In this document: in pieces, positions 1-11,805 of the stretch
Position numbering within the stretch: position 1 is the stretch's first letter
How the letters are laid out: each line of letters opens with the position of its first letter
Origin: Rhynchosporium graminicola
Taxonomy: Eukaryota; Ascomycota; Leotiomycetes; Helotiales; Ploettnerulaceae
NCBI GenBank assembly: GCA_900074885.1
Contig: FJUW01000003.1
Location: 463,273 to 527,272, forward strand
DNA length: 64,000 bases
Reading direction: 5' to 3'
Notes under the pieces: generated by a model
Seen by the model: the letters and a program-made list of their open reading frames with translations, nothing else
Databases searched by the model: none
Told to the model about the DNA's origin: nothing
Position numbers and translations under genes: made by a program

Positions 1-1306
1 GAGTCTGCACCTTCTATATATACAAGGAGGGTATGCCTAAGGCACCGATACTAGCCCGTATCTGCCACGTATACTATACGCTATCATATTACCCCCTTCT
101 AAGATAAAAGCTCGCCCTCGAGCCTTAAAGAATCGAATAAAGGAAATAAAGTAAGTATAAAACGTAGTTAAATCTTAAGATAACCTTCTAAATTTCTATT
201 AAACCGAAACCGTAGATACCGAGTTTTACTAAATAAGTAAAGCTAAGCGAGTAATTGAAATACTTAAAGGTTACGAAAAAAGGAGAGGTCTAAATCGAAT
301 TCTAACGAAGCTAAAAGATTAAGGAGAGTCGGATATTTTCGTTAAGTAGATATAGAAAGTATTAAATTAAAGGTTCTAGTAGAGAGAGGTCGATTCTACC
401 GAGGGGGATAAATTATACCGGGGTATAAGGGTTACGAGTCGGATTCCGGCAATTTCCGCTAAGGTAATAAGCTACTTCGTCCTAGCCTAAAAGTAAGGTT
501 TTTTACTATTAGAGCTACTTTCGGAAGGTTAAAGTCGAGTAAAGGGATAAAAGTTCTTTTCTAGTAAAAGGAGGTCGATTCTACCGAGGGGGATAAATTA
601 TACCGGGGTATAAGAGTTACGAGTCGGATTCCGGCAATTTCTGCTAAGGTAATAAGCTACTTCGTCCTAGCTTAAAAGCAAGGTTTTTCGCTATTAGAGC
701 TACTTTCGGAAGGTTAAAGTCAGGTGAGGGGATAATAAATATTAGGGCCTATAGGGAAGTTTCCACCTAAAATTCGTCTGCTGTTTTATTTCGTACGTAC
801 GAAGGAACGAGTTTCGAAGTATCCGAGAGTGACTTCGCAGTAATACTAGTGCTTCTAAGGCTGAATTACGTTCAAATTCCCAGCTATCCGAGAGATCTCT
901 AGAATCTCGGCTCTTTTGAAAACCTAACCGTCGAATTCGTAATTGATAGTACTAACTATTTCCGTATGATTCCGAAGTACAAAAATCTAAGGTAAGTAGA
1001 GATAACTCAGCGAAGAGCTCCCTAGTAGTCGTACGTGCGAATCGAGTTTTCTAGGTGAGATATTATTTAATACCGTCCCCGGCGGTCTTGATCTTTCTGT
1101 TTAATATAATGATACAAGACTTAAGGCGGTATATAAGTAAGAATAAACAAGTAAGGAAGCTAAGAGCGATCTTATATAGTCTAGTACGAAGGAAACAGAA
1201 AGATATAGAGCTCTGAAGGAGTCTGCACCTTCTATATATATAAGGAGGGTATGCCTAAGGCACCGATACTGGCCCGTATCTGCCACGTATACCATGCGCC
1301 GTCATA
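1..1306 (+). repeat. 88-bp direct repeat at both ends of a 1.3-kb segment
   Basis: Positions 1-88 and 1219-1306 are near-identical; both start gagtctgcaccttctatata and continue through a cctaaggcaccgatact core. The differences are mostly C/T or G/A transitions. The first copy is cut by the window edge, so the repeat may be longer. It could be the ends of long terminal repeats or simply a dispersed repeat. Confidence 0.6.
387..735 (+). repeat. 185-bp tandem duplication
   Basis: Two copies, from 387 and from 572, share the start aggtcgattctaccgagggg and run in parallel for about 165 bp. Most differences are transitions. This is a degenerate tandem repeat inside the RIP block. Confidence 0.75.
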
Positions 1307-1395
1307 ATACTTTGTATTTGCCTTATAATATTTGAATTAACTCTTTCTTGATATTCTTAATTAAACGAAGGAGGATCTGCTTTCGAGCAGTGGAC

Positions 1396-1620
1396 GATAC
1401 GGAGACAGACGCCTCGGACTATATATAGTAGATCCGGCTGCTTTATATACGCGTGTGTAAGAAAGCTAGTACCTTAGCCCTACTATTAGTATTATTACTA
1501 TATGTATACTTACGATATAGAGATAGACGCCTCGGACTATACATGATAGATCTAGCTACTTTACCTACGATACGGAATAGACGCCTCGGACTATATATAG
1601 TAGATCCGGCTATTTATATA
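1396..1620 (+). repeat. Three copies of a ~55-bp degenerate unit
   Basis: Units begin at 1396, 1514 and 1569 and share the core gacgcctcggactata followed by gat-c-gct. The second and third are adjacent; the first is separated by about 65 bp. The copies differ mainly by transitions. Confidence 0.65.
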
Positions 1621-1980
1621 ACTACTATATAAGTAGTAAAAGAAGATAATACTATTATAGGAGTAGTAATTATAATAATACTAGAATATATAGTTCATGA
1701 TATTAGAATAATAACCCCCTCAGTAGCTACTAGATGCCTTCGAGGCATAAAGACGATAAGTTGCTAAGCTAGTAGTATAATAAGCAAGTTCGATAGCTAC
1801 TTTAGCTAACAGGATCGAAGACATAGAAGTATAACGAAATGCACTGCTAGTACTACTAGTAATACTAATCCTAATCGATATAATACGATGGATAACCCCG
1901 TAACTGATTACGTCCACGAAGTAATATATATTAAACCCGAAAAGTTCGATAGTACTAACTAACTTAGCCTAGTTCACCCG

Positions 1981-2746
1981 GTTCAAAACAAGCCAGCAAC
2001 TTACAAACCAACCGAGCCATTGAAGCGCGCACTACCCTTCAATTGGCTAATGCCTGTCGCCACTCGATGTTGGACCAGGATTTGGGCAGCTTCAGCTTCG
2101 AGCGCTTAAGTATAGTCCCAAGTGACAGCTGAGTGTGCACGTTCCAACAAATTGCGACCACAGCCCCAGAAACTTTAGAGCCAGTTGAAAACCTTAGCGT
2201 CGCCTGCGAAGCGCCTAATTCGAAACAGGAGTTATCGCAAAGAGCGACGACATTTCCATTGCCGTTCCTCTCCTTCTCAACAAACAGCCCTCATAACCAG
2301 CAACTAAACGGCGAAGCTTGAGAATCGGAAGAGGCAGCTTGTTGAAACAGATACCTCGGAAGACGATCTTCCTTCACGGTCTTCGGAAAGGCTCAGATCA
2401 AACATCACTCGGCGTTCTGGGACTCTCTCTCGAAGGTTTGACTCATCCGCGAGCTTTGAAGGAATTGATTCTCCGGAATCAACCATTTATATGTTGGCGT
2501 TGAATGAGATTTGGTATTGCCCGATCTCCTGCTGATGGTATTGGGTGCGAAGTGCAAAGGCAAGGCGTGATGGGTTGGATGTGAGCTTGAAGGTTTTGTA
2601 AGCATGTGTATGTGAACAAGCAAAGATGGAGAAGACACAAGCGGAGGACAGATATGGCAAGTTAAGAGCGTTCTTGATTGCTATTATGATACAATTTACA
2701 TTGACGATGTGAGAACGACCACTCCAAAGTTCCATTCCAAGAAACA
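1981..2746. other. Intergenic, no supported gene
   Basis: Base composition is normal. Several 60-98 codon frames overlap on both strands, but none shows a recognisable family, a splice-supported extension or a consistent frame. It is the downstream region of the minus-strand gene ending at 2747. Confidence 0.5.
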
Positions 2747-4636
2747 TCAAGCGAGGATGTAGAGCTGCAATCGATAGGAGCATGCATACCGATCCGCAAC
2801 GTAGGGGAATCCCTTTGTTGTTCTTTTGATACCTATATGCAGTTTCCGAGCCTGGTTTACCTCAAAGGGCTTAAGCACCCAGTCAAGGCGGTATTGTCCT
2901 ACACAGGCGCGATGCTTGTTGCTATAGTTGAGAAGCATGCCAATGATAGGTTTGTGACCGGCAGTCTTGTCGATGCATAGGGTTATTTTCATGACATCTC
3001 TCATAGAACAAAAAGAATAAAACCAAGGTTCGTTGTATGTTGTCTGAAACCCTAATGATATAGGAATTAGGGATTTTGGGTAAGCTCGCGATACTGGCTT
3101 CTCGGTGTGTTCAAACCCTAGAAACTTGATTTCATTTCCCATCGATATTGAGTCCCATTCGTTGAAGTAGATTCGCGACGAATTCCTTGGTGGGGTATAG
3201 ATACGATCGAATTGATAATCGGCATTCGAGGAAGGCGGTGGCCTATAGGATCCAAATAAAGTGGTTCGTTTTTGATTGGTGGTAAACTAGAAATAATCAA
3301 ATGAGCGACGTGAGCAAATCATGGGCTAGCATTTCCTTACCATTAATCCCAGGGAGTCTGGCCTAACATGCCTGAACCCGAAGCGCCTGCAAACCTCTGT
3401 TACGTATTCATCTTGGTCCATAGGCATATATATCCAAACCATTGACCAACCAAAAAGAGCATCGACTTCCTGATAAAAAGTAAGGTCTATCTTCTGATCA
3501 TGTGTATGTATGGTTGCAATGCCCGCTCCATTTGTAGCCATAGAGTATCCGGTTGTGTGCGCAGCATTACAGTCGAAAAAGGACATCCGAAGGCCATCCG
3601 GTTCCACAGGTGGAGTTTGGAGGCTCACGAGGTCAACAATTGTGACGGTTGGTGCTTGAATCGGCCAATATATGCGAGCGGGAGCAGTGACACTTTGCTG
3701 TTGACTATCGACGAGATCCCTAACTTTCAATCCCTGGCTTGGCATTAGCCTTACAAAACAAGAGAATCTCTCTTGGACTGACATCAGTTCTTGTCCTGAT
3801 TTGGAGATACAACAAGGTTCGGAGAGCTGTCTCCACCATAGTCCTGGGATCCTGAGCCTGGACTTGGATGGCGAAGATAAATGTATTTGTCTGATTCCGA
3901 GATGATCCTCCCCGATGTAAACGTTCCGAATGTCGCTTGGACTTTGACTTTCAAGCAGAAGTATCTCTCCTAGCTTGGCTGTCGACCGAGCAAAATTTCG
4001 TAGGCTTCGAATGTAACGGATACCTTCAATCATGATATGGCGAACGTACACGTCTTGAGAGAGGTCAATGACAGAATCACTTGCGCTATCCTTATTTGCT
4101 AGCTCCTGGGCAGTGACAATTGCACATTCCCGTATAAGATATCCAGAAATCATCCAGCATATTTCATTAGGGAGCCCTTTTGCCCAGGAAGCCCTCAGCC
4201 TTTTTGTGAGAATGTGTAGCATGCGGTCCGTACGTCGTCGTTCTTCAAGTATCGGGGGCCGAAAGCTATATTCTGTAGTGGCGAGAAACTTTGGCGATAC
4301 TGTGTAGAGTCTAAAACTATAGCACTCGCCGTGGAAACAAGATCTCTGGTGACCACTAAACCTGCAATCGTGGCGGCAACACATGTGGAATTTAAGATCG
4401 AGGATGTCATCATCGTAGAAGGTTGAATTTCGGAAGAATGGAAATTCAGAAGACACAAGTTGGTCATTGACAGCTGAAGAATGTAAGCAAAGGTCAAAAG
4501 ATCGTGTTAAGTGGTTGCTACCAGCAACAACAACTTCCCCATCCTCTAGCTTAAACTGGCACAGCCTGCAACGGTCTTGTGAAATACAATAATATGCCAT
4601 GGTGGTTGGATCAAAATGTCCATACTTGTTTGGCAA
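2747..4636 (-). CDS. Uncharacterised fungal protein, Cys/His-rich N-terminus and F-box-like segment
   Basis: Two exons, 4636-3341 and 3286-2747, give 611 aa. The first frame stops at 3326, but a 54-bp phase-0 intron (donor GTAAGG at 3340, acceptor CTAG ending 3287) removes that stop and another. The frame then continues for 179 codons in the same register, which is why I join them. The N-terminus has a CxxC at residues 23-26 and a dense Cys/His cluster at about 86-105 (CC-H-C-H-C-H-C), suggesting zinc binding. A segment around 150-175 (LPNEICWMISGYLI) resembles an F-box helix. The C-terminal half resembles the long fungal-specific hypothetical proteins with repeated GMLL-Y/ACVGQYR-type motifs, as I recall the family. 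Function is unknown. A further 3' exon is possible but not seen. Confidence 0.7.
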
Positions 4637-5580
4637 AGCAGTTGGGAGAAGGAATTTGTCCAGACGTTCATTGTTTGCACGAATCCGGGGTCATGTAGGG
4701 AGATGGTAAGTCAGAGAACAGGAGTAACCGTTCTGCCGGTCTCATCTTCTCTTGTTCGGCTGTAGAAGGATGAATTGTGTGAGGCTCTGACTTGGCGGCT
4801 GCCTCAGGATGTACATTTTTAATGGCCAAGTTCGCGCTAGTCAGCTGGACTGGGGAGCCCGACTCATCGACAAAGACATCTTACCTGTAAGGCCCTGCGA
4901 CTAGGAGGTTGTATGCGCGAGAGGTTACTGAGTATTTCGCAGGAAAAGAAAGAAATTGGATTTTTTTTTGCGAGATTGAGAGTATTGTGATTTTGATTCT
5001 TTCAGAATACAAGCTGCAGAATATACATAGGTATGCCGTGAAGGTAAAAAATACAAAGTCAGGCACACATAATAGGCGAAGATGAAGAGGCGGCGGGAGC
5101 ACCCGCGTCTAGACTCAATTTGGAATAGTAAGACAGCCCTGGGTGGTGCACGTGCACATGCGCGATGGCAAGCTGGCTGGATGGCTGGCTAACTGGGACC
5201 TGCCTTCTCGAATGCCCTCATAACTCTCAATCGCCTCTAAACTACCCTCAACACCTACCAGCCACACCTCATACACTCATTTATTAAGAGACGCCTGAAA
5301 AAGCCTTCTCTAATACCCTCTGTGCTAACTCATGTAGTTGCCCGTTCCCCGTCGAGTTGGCCGATTAAAGCCATTCAGCCATTCCCCAACCCCTCTGTCC
5401 ACTTACAAGCACACCATACATCTCTTATCACTCTAAATCGTCCCTCGAATCTCCGGATACTGCCACATACACCTCCAGCTCGTACAACTCCCTACCTACC
5501 TAGTAAGTGATCGCAAGGCCCTTCCCAGCTCCTCTACGGCCTCATATTCCATCCTACTGCATTATTATCAAACTCTGGCC
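4637..5580. other. Intergenic; C/T-rich tract 5180-5580
   Basis: No gene is supported. From about 5180 to 5580 the plus strand is strikingly pyrimidine-rich (many ccct, cctc, accctc runs), like a fungal promoter or 5' leader. It sits directly before the short frame at 5581. Confidence 0.4.
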
Positions 5581-5718
5581 ATGTCTTCTAGCCAATCTAC
5601 AGTGGCATCCCAAGCAAGTCAGTGGCAGAATGGCAAGAAGACTAAGGGTAAAGCCAAAACCAAGTCTGCGGCCAAGCCAGCCCTCAGCGGAATCGATTAT
5701 TCGGGCATAAGGCCATAA
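5581..5718 (+). pseudogene. Short Ser/Lys-rich frame, probably the start of a decayed gene
   Basis: An ATG in fair context follows the pyrimidine-rich leader and opens a 45-codon frame with a Ser/Gln-rich start (MSSSQSTVASQASQWQ) and a Lys/Ala-rich middle. It ends RP then TAA. The inverted partial copy at about 6048-6093 has CAA at the matching codon and stays open for about 20 further codons. The stop here therefore looks like a C-to-T change, as RIP makes. I do not recognise the protein. A genuinely short peptide is possible but less likely. Confidence 0.35.
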
Positions 5719-6093
5719 GGCACACACGCATAGCACACCAATTCCTGTACATGCCGCTTTTATTTGCTTAAGAATTGACTTAGAGAAATCGTACGAAAGT
5801 AGGGACAAGGGTCTACTCTAGCACTTCTACAATAACAAAACTACGCCTGATAAATAATTTGAAAAGAGTAACCTTATTAGTTATGATAGGTTTAACTATT
5901 CGAATGCTCTACTAAATAATTTAATAGCGTATAAAGTAGTAGTTTTGACGAGGAAAATAAGTATTAGAGAAGGTGTAGCCTCGCTTAATTTATCGCGATA
6001 AAGTAGCATGCCTGTGCTTTCATGCCTGATGCAGGGCTGATTTCAGGTGTATGTATGCCTTGTGGCCTCATGCCCGAATAATCGATTCCCTCT
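5686..6093. repeat. Inverted repeat, ~50-bp arms around a RIP-like centre
   Basis: The left arm (about 5686-5735) and right arm (about 6048-6093) are inverted copies. They share an exact 20-mer, ggaatcgattattcgggcat, at 5689-5708 and, reversed, at 6070-6089. The bases between (5820-6000) are AT-rich and CA-poor. It could be a foldback element or an inverted duplication of a gene fragment. Confidence 0.7.
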
Positions 6094-6099
6094 CAGCGT

Positions 6100-6830
6100 C
6101 CACTGAAATCTTCAAATTATTCCGTGACTTTAAATATCCTTCAAGTAAAGGCTTCAAATAATTACGTGACATTGAATTGTCACTTTATTAAAGTCGTCAA
6201 ACAATTACATGACATTGAATAATTGCTTTAGTAAAGTCATCAAATGATTATATGACTCCTAGTCGCTATTTTTTAAAAAGCTTTAGAAAAGTTATCATAT
6301 AATTAGACAATATTGAAAGATTCTTGTAGTAAAGTCGTCAAATTATTAGATGACATTATTAGTATGCCTTTTTAATAAAGTTATCAAATGATTACATAAC
6401 TCCTAATTGTAATCTTTAGTAAAGTCATCACTTTGTTAGATAACGTTGAAATATCCTTCTACTAAAGTCTTTAAATTATTACGTGATATTGAAATGTAGT
6501 TTTAGTAAAGTCATTAATTAATTACATGGAAAAATTACCTTGGTGAAGTCTTGACATTGAATTGTCACATTATTAAAGTCATTAAATTTTTATATGATAT
6601 TGCATAATTGCCTTAGTAAAGTCTTGAAAATATTATATGATATTGAAATGTCAATTTACTGAAGTGGTCAAATTATTCCGTGATATTGAAATGTCACTTT
6701 GGTAAAGTTGTCAAATAATTACATAACATTAGTAGGCCATCGTTGTAAAGTTATGAACCAATTTCACGACATTTATTTGTCACTTCCGTAATGTTCCATG
6801 GCATTTTCGTGACATTACTCCAGAGAATTA
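6100..6830. repeat. Degenerate minisatellite
   Basis: About 15 imperfect copies of a 44-65 bp unit built on taaagtc-tcaaa--atta-atgacattgaa follow one another across this stretch. Copies vary in length and carry many substitutions. No open frame is present. The motif tgacatt near its reverse form aatgtca gives local hairpin potential. Confidence 0.75.
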
Positions 6831-7359
6831 CCTAGGTAGCTTGCGATGCGTGACTTGCTTTTCCCGCTCTTTGCCTCGGCTAGTAGGAAGCTAGTCGACT
6901 TCAGGACTAGACTATACTAGACTAGCTCGCTGTGCATGCGCACGTGCCCATTATGGTAAGCGACAAACAACATTCAAAGAACAATAAACACAACACGTCC
7001 TAGAAAAGTCAAGATCGTTCTCTGGAACGATACTATTCCCGCTGAAGTTTTTGTACTTTGAAATAGAGAAGATACGACAAGGCAGAGAGAAACATAGTAA
7101 ATAAAGTCAAGTAGCGGAAATGCAACATTAAATACGGTTGATAATAAGTATTATTACAACCGCGGCTATCTTCTAAGGATTAAAAACTAAATATACATAT
7201 ATGTGTGTGTTGAAGTGAATTATAAAGAATGAGGTTCTGTGTGACAATTGACAAAGGAAAAAAATTTAGAGATCCATCAAAAGGCCAAGCCAAGGCTTAT
7301 GCCTTTCTGTGACATGGCTCAGTCGTCCATGGCTCTTGAGTGAGAAAAGTTTGGAATGT
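6831..7359. other. Intergenic, 3' side of the wall-protein gene
   Basis: No gene is seen. The DNA is AT-rich with a short (tg)n run near 7203. It probably holds the 3' UTR and terminator of the minus-strand gene ending at 7360. Confidence 0.5.
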
Positions 7360-9780
7360 TTAAGCCTTGCAAACTGGGCCAGACTCTTGGTTGTCAGATC
7401 CATCATCTTCGTTGTCGGAATCTCCACCGTCATGGGTGATACCATCAGCTTCATGCTCTGAGCTGTCATCTCCGTGGTCGGCACCTTCATCGCTGTGGTC
7501 CCAGTTTCCACCCTCGTTTTCAGGGTTGGTTGGGTTAGGAGATGGGCCAGTGACAGGTTTTGGGGCCGGGGTACCGTTAGAAGGGGTGGATGGAGATGGG
7601 CTACCAGTGATAGGCTTTGGGGCCGGGGTACCGTTAGAAGGGGTGGATGGAGATGGGCTGCCAGTGATAGGCTTTGGGGCCGGGGTACCGTTAGAAGGGG
7701 TGGATGGAGATGGGCTGCCAGTGATAGGCTTTGGGGCCGGGGTACCGTTAGAAGGGGTGGATGGAGATGAGCCACCGTTGGAAGGCTTGGGTACCGGGGC
7801 AACAGCAGGAGGAGGTGGGCTACCACCGTTGGAAGGTTTTGGTACCGGGGCAACAGCAGGAGGAGGTGGGCTACCACCGTTGGAAGGTTTTGGTACCGGG
7901 GCAACAGCAGGAGAAGATGGGCTACCGCCGTTGGAAGGCTTTGGACCATTTGTGCTTGAGCCAGTGCCACATAGCCAGCCGACAAGTTCGCCTTGGGCGT
8001 CAGCACCCATGCTTACACCTTCGGGAGAGAACAGGAAAGCACCAGCTTCAGCTCTCGCAGATCCAGAGACCGAGGCTGCAGTCTGTCCACCAAGGGCAAG
8101 ACCAAAGACGCCCTTGACATTTGCGCTCATCGCGGCGTTACCCGCGATTATGCCTGAGAGCTTTCCTGCTGCCTCAGCGTCGAACTTGAATCCAGCACCC
8201 GCACCTGCTCCTACGCCAGCTGATCCCGAGCCGCTGATTCCGAATGAGAGCCAAGTGGCGGCAATTCCACGCAGCTCAGCGGAAAGTGGGCAAGATGAGG
8301 AAGAGAGAAATCCTGAGAAAGATGCGGCTGCGGATGGGGACAAAGATGAAGAGAGTTTCCCAGAAGCACAAGCTTGGAGAGATCCCAAGATACCAGCCTC
8401 GATGCCTGCACTTCCAGAGCCAGAGAGGAAGCCACCAAATGATGCTTGTGCACCGGCATTGAGAGCCCCGGAAACTTCAAAGCTGCCAGAAATCTGGGCT
8501 CCGCCAGCAATGTAGCCTATTGATGTATACATTAGTCAACGTTCCTTGAGCTCGAGGACGACGATTTAATACTCGAGTAATGTTGAATAGATAAATGACT
8601 TACCATAGGCATCAGCCGAAGTACCAGCTTTTGTGTAAGCACCAACATCTCCTTTAACCCATGCCTGGCAAGCGCCCTTCAGATCAGCATCGAATGGGCA
8701 TTCTGGGCCAGACAACCAGCCCGACAAAGATCCAGAGATAGATGAGCTGAGGGAAGATGAGACACCACCAGCTGCACAGGCTTGCAGTCCACCTTGAATA
8801 TCAAATCCAAGGCCGGCGAAGGCTGAACCTCCGATGAATGAAGAGAGCGATCCCTGGGCACTTCCGTATAGAACAACGTTGCCACCTGCAGAAACCTGTC
8901 CGCCGGCACCGCCTAAATGCAGAAATGTCAGGTGATGTTCGGAGAAAAAAATATCAAGAACAAAAGAGAGAGCCTTACCATTAATTCCACCGCCAATTCC
9001 ACCGCTAACTCCACCGCCAAATCCAAATCCCCCTCCAACACTGCCGCCGACACCGCCTGAGACACCGCCCGAAACCCATCCACCAAGGCTTCCCTTCAGT
9101 CCGGCACTGAGGGTGCATTGCGGGCTAGAAAGATAAGCAGACAGCGATCCTCGAGCACCAGCGCTCAGTGACTCGGCATATCCACCAGCAGCAGAGATCT
9201 GTAAAGATCCCATAATACCAGCGTCCAGAGATGCACCGTTCATTGCAAGGTATGCTACGAGCTCAGCTTGTTCACCTGCACTGATAGAGGAGCATGCACA
9301 AGCACCACCTTCGTGACCCTTCGCAATGACGCCATTGAAGTAAGCAACAGCACCACCAGCGGCAACGACGTATGGTTGAGCCAAGAGAGATGCTTGGATA
9401 GCTCCTTTGGCGATACCATCCAGGGCGACTGATGCTTCAGCACCGCACCATGCATCGATCTTTCCACATGTAGTAACATCGAAGTACGCCGAGCCAGAGC
9501 CCTTGATCCAGGCCGAAAGTGCAGCTCTGTCTTCGCTGTCGACCGATCCGGAGACGGCTCCTGTAGCGCAAGCTTCCATGGCCATAGCAACACCGACGCT
9601 GAATCCAGCTGAGCCCGAGATTGTCCCAGATACCCCCCCAGCTACACCTCCACTAACTTGTCCTCCCCCAAAACCGCCAAAGTAAGGGATTGGGAAGGTT
9701 CTGCGGTTTGCAGGCGCGACGTGGGGAGCGGCAATGGCCATTGAGGCCAAGATGGCCATGACGGAAATTTTCTTAACCAT
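7360..9780 (-). CDS. Secreted Gly/Ala/Ser-rich cell-wall-type protein with Cys-pair modules and Pro-rich repeat tail
   Basis: Three exons (9780-8979, 8912-8604, 8516-7360) give 755 aa. Intron 1 (66 bp) stays open in frame; intron 2 (87 bp) joins two long frames at TAT G|GC. Residues 1-18 form a signal peptide ending AIAA, followed by a dibasic NRR. The body repeats a module of roughly 45-75 residues: an ACA-G motif, a Ser/Gly stretch, L-W/F-L, then CP---LKG---W. I count at least four versions. The tail has 51-bp and 57-bp DNA repeats encoding KPSNGGS-type and TPSNGTPAPKP-type units, then an acidic Asp/Glu-rich end closing with CKA. No GPI signal is visible. It likely acts outside the cell as a wall or adhesive protein; I do not recognise a named family. 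Confidence 0.8.
7557..7770 (-). repeat. Four 57-bp coding repeats
   Basis: The string ggggccggggtaccg recurs at 7562, 7619, 7676 and 7733, an exact 57-bp period. Each unit encodes 19 residues (PKPITGSPSPSTPSNGTPA type) in the wall-protein tail. Such near-perfect copies usually vary in number between strains. Confidence 0.9.
7790..7942 (-). repeat. Three 51-bp coding repeats
   Basis: The string ggtaccgggg recurs at 7790, 7841 and 7892. Each unit encodes 17 residues (KPSNGGSPPPPAVAPVP type) directly before the 57-bp array in the same protein. Flanking half-copies show growth by slippage. Confidence 0.88.
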
Positions 9781-11805
9781 CGTTGCGGTGGTGAGAAGTT
9801 GAAAGTACGAAAAAAAGATGTAACAAATTTGTTTCAGTAACGAGAGTCGAAGCTTAGCACCTTAACGAATGAGTACTGTAGCGAGAAAGAATGTGTGAAT
9901 GTGTGTTAGATGAATAGAAGTGGAAAGAACTGTAGCGAGATAACGATTTCCAGACGGGAGTTGCTACTCTGTTATAGAGATCCAGAGAGGCCTGTGTGAT
10001 AAGCTAAAGAGCTATTTTGAATACAATTAAGCTTGGATGCCAATGCTCCATAACGCTTCATTTCTGATCACTTCAGTAGCTGCACTGCCTCTCTCCATAA
10101 TTAGCACTATTCTTCAAGTGATTGTGAGAGATCTTTCTCTGCCTTACCTTTCTCGGCTGGTCAGTGGCGCAACAAATCTCGGCGTCACCAAAATCTCTTC
10201 TGAGCACAGTAAAGGACTTTCCTTGTCTCCACTTGGTGATGAAGACCAAGATGATTTGAATCCATCAGTAAATTGGGCTCAGTAGGGTAGCTTTGACATG
10301 TATCTAGCTCGATCGGGCTTGAAGCGCTCGCGTGGTCTTAGTAGCAGCCTCGCCCAAATGTGCTTGCCCCTCCAAGAGGAATGAAGTAGATTTGACATCT
10401 GATATACTATTGCAGGCTCACTCCCTTCAAAAATATAAAATAAAGAAGATTGCAATTGAATCGATTCTGCACCCCCAAATATGAACCGTTAATTTCTGAC
10501 ATTCGCAATAAGAAAAGATTAAAAGGCGACATGTGGCAAGTGCCAAGTGCCAAGACATACTCCAAGGCGCCGGAAAGGAGAAAGCACTGCACTGCACTTC
10601 ACTGCACAGCACTGCACTCCCGGGCCTCCTCGAGGTAGCCGTCTGCCGTCCCGTCTTCACGATGTCCCCTTCAATTCGAGGCTCTTAATCATGTGAAAGT
10701 CGAGACTTCAAGACATAATCATGATCTGCGAGGATCGGATGATCTATGTCTGTGTCCAAGTCCGTGCTGTGCTAGACTCAGGGGAAATCAAGTCTCTGCC
10801 AACCCTCATTTCAGCCGCCGTGAAATGTAGATAGTCAAGCTTCGAGGGACCGTCAGGAACGCTTTCCGAATTACGCTGGGTTACGGTAGAGCCCGTTGGC
10901 CTACCTTACTTAACCTCCTCACTTTGACCCCTTCTAATTCAAATGTCCTGCTACCAGCGACTAGCGCTCTCTAGTCTTCCACCAGCAACTCGATTAGACT
11001 TAAGTACTCAGATCCCGCGATGATGTTTAGAGAACTTCGGGAAAGGCCAGAATTGGCATGAGCTGCCCGAAACATCTAGTAGATTACGACAAGTCCAGGC
11101 CCGATGACATTAACACAGTAGGTATGTTTCAACTATTTATCATCGGCCCATAGTGCTAGTGAGCCAGTGGTAAAGAAAGCCTTCGCGTTTATAAGGGCAT
11201 CTAGCGAGCGAAGCTGAGCACAATCTCATTCGAGTTCATTCAAGAAAGACCATAGATTGAGGAAACAAAAAGATGACAACGCGAGGTAGAAGCTGTAGGC
11301 TGCCCTTCCTTCCAGAAGATGTCGGAACGGTAGCTTGCGTGATGGAGAAAGAGAGAGCTTCTGTCTGGCTAGTCCGACTAATTCTAACGTTCAAGGATAA
11401 TACTAATGGGACAGCATTTCAAGTCGTGAATAGCTGTTGAGCATAGGTGGGGAACAAAAACAGAGGAGCATCGAACGCATTCTATCACAAAAAATGCTGC
11501 GGACTGCAATAATGGTCGAGACCATAGCTTGGAAAGAGCTGGAAAGCTTGTCATGCTGATCATTGATGATAATTCTGGATTGAGACACGCTGCTGGCGTG
11601 CAATGCAATGTCAGGGCAATTGTTGTGATCCGAAGCGATACTGGGATGTTGGCCTTGAAGACTCGAAGCAGCACTTGGCGCTCGTTCTTTTCTAGCATCT
11701 GCATACAGTGAAGTCGCAATTTTATACGTACAGTAGATGAGCTCCAGACGTAGCTGGAAGAAACAAATTCTTTCGGTTTGAAAATGAGCTCCATCCAAAC
11801 CTCCT
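9781..11805. other. Intergenic, promoter side of the wall-protein gene
   Basis: About 2 kb with no convincing gene. The only notable sequence is a short (cactg)n-type run at 10585-10620, preceded by two copies of aagtgcc. The few frames of 60-156 codons overlap one another on both strands and show no domain or splice support. Confidence 0.45.

Larger units (their letters stand above)
1..1980. repeat. RIP-mutated AT-rich repeat block, left border
   Basis: The block is rich in TpA and poor in CpA/TpG, with stops in every frame, which is typical of RIP-inactivated fungal repeats. Composition changes abruptly near 1975-1990 into ordinary sequence with normal CA/TG content. It contains several internal repeats listed separately. 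No coding frame of meaningful length is supported, and I cannot assign the block to a transposon family. Confidence 0.8.

Noticed and set aside
2133..2783. Several 60-98 codon frames on both strands
   Set aside because: They overlap each other, lack domains and lie downstream of the real gene; the one useful in-frame piece (2747-3142) was merged into that gene.
7367..8515. 382-codon open frame on the plus strand
   Set aside because: Antisense shadow of the low-complexity, GC-biased wall-protein exon; it has no start context, signal or domain, and the minus-strand model is spliced and has a signal peptide.
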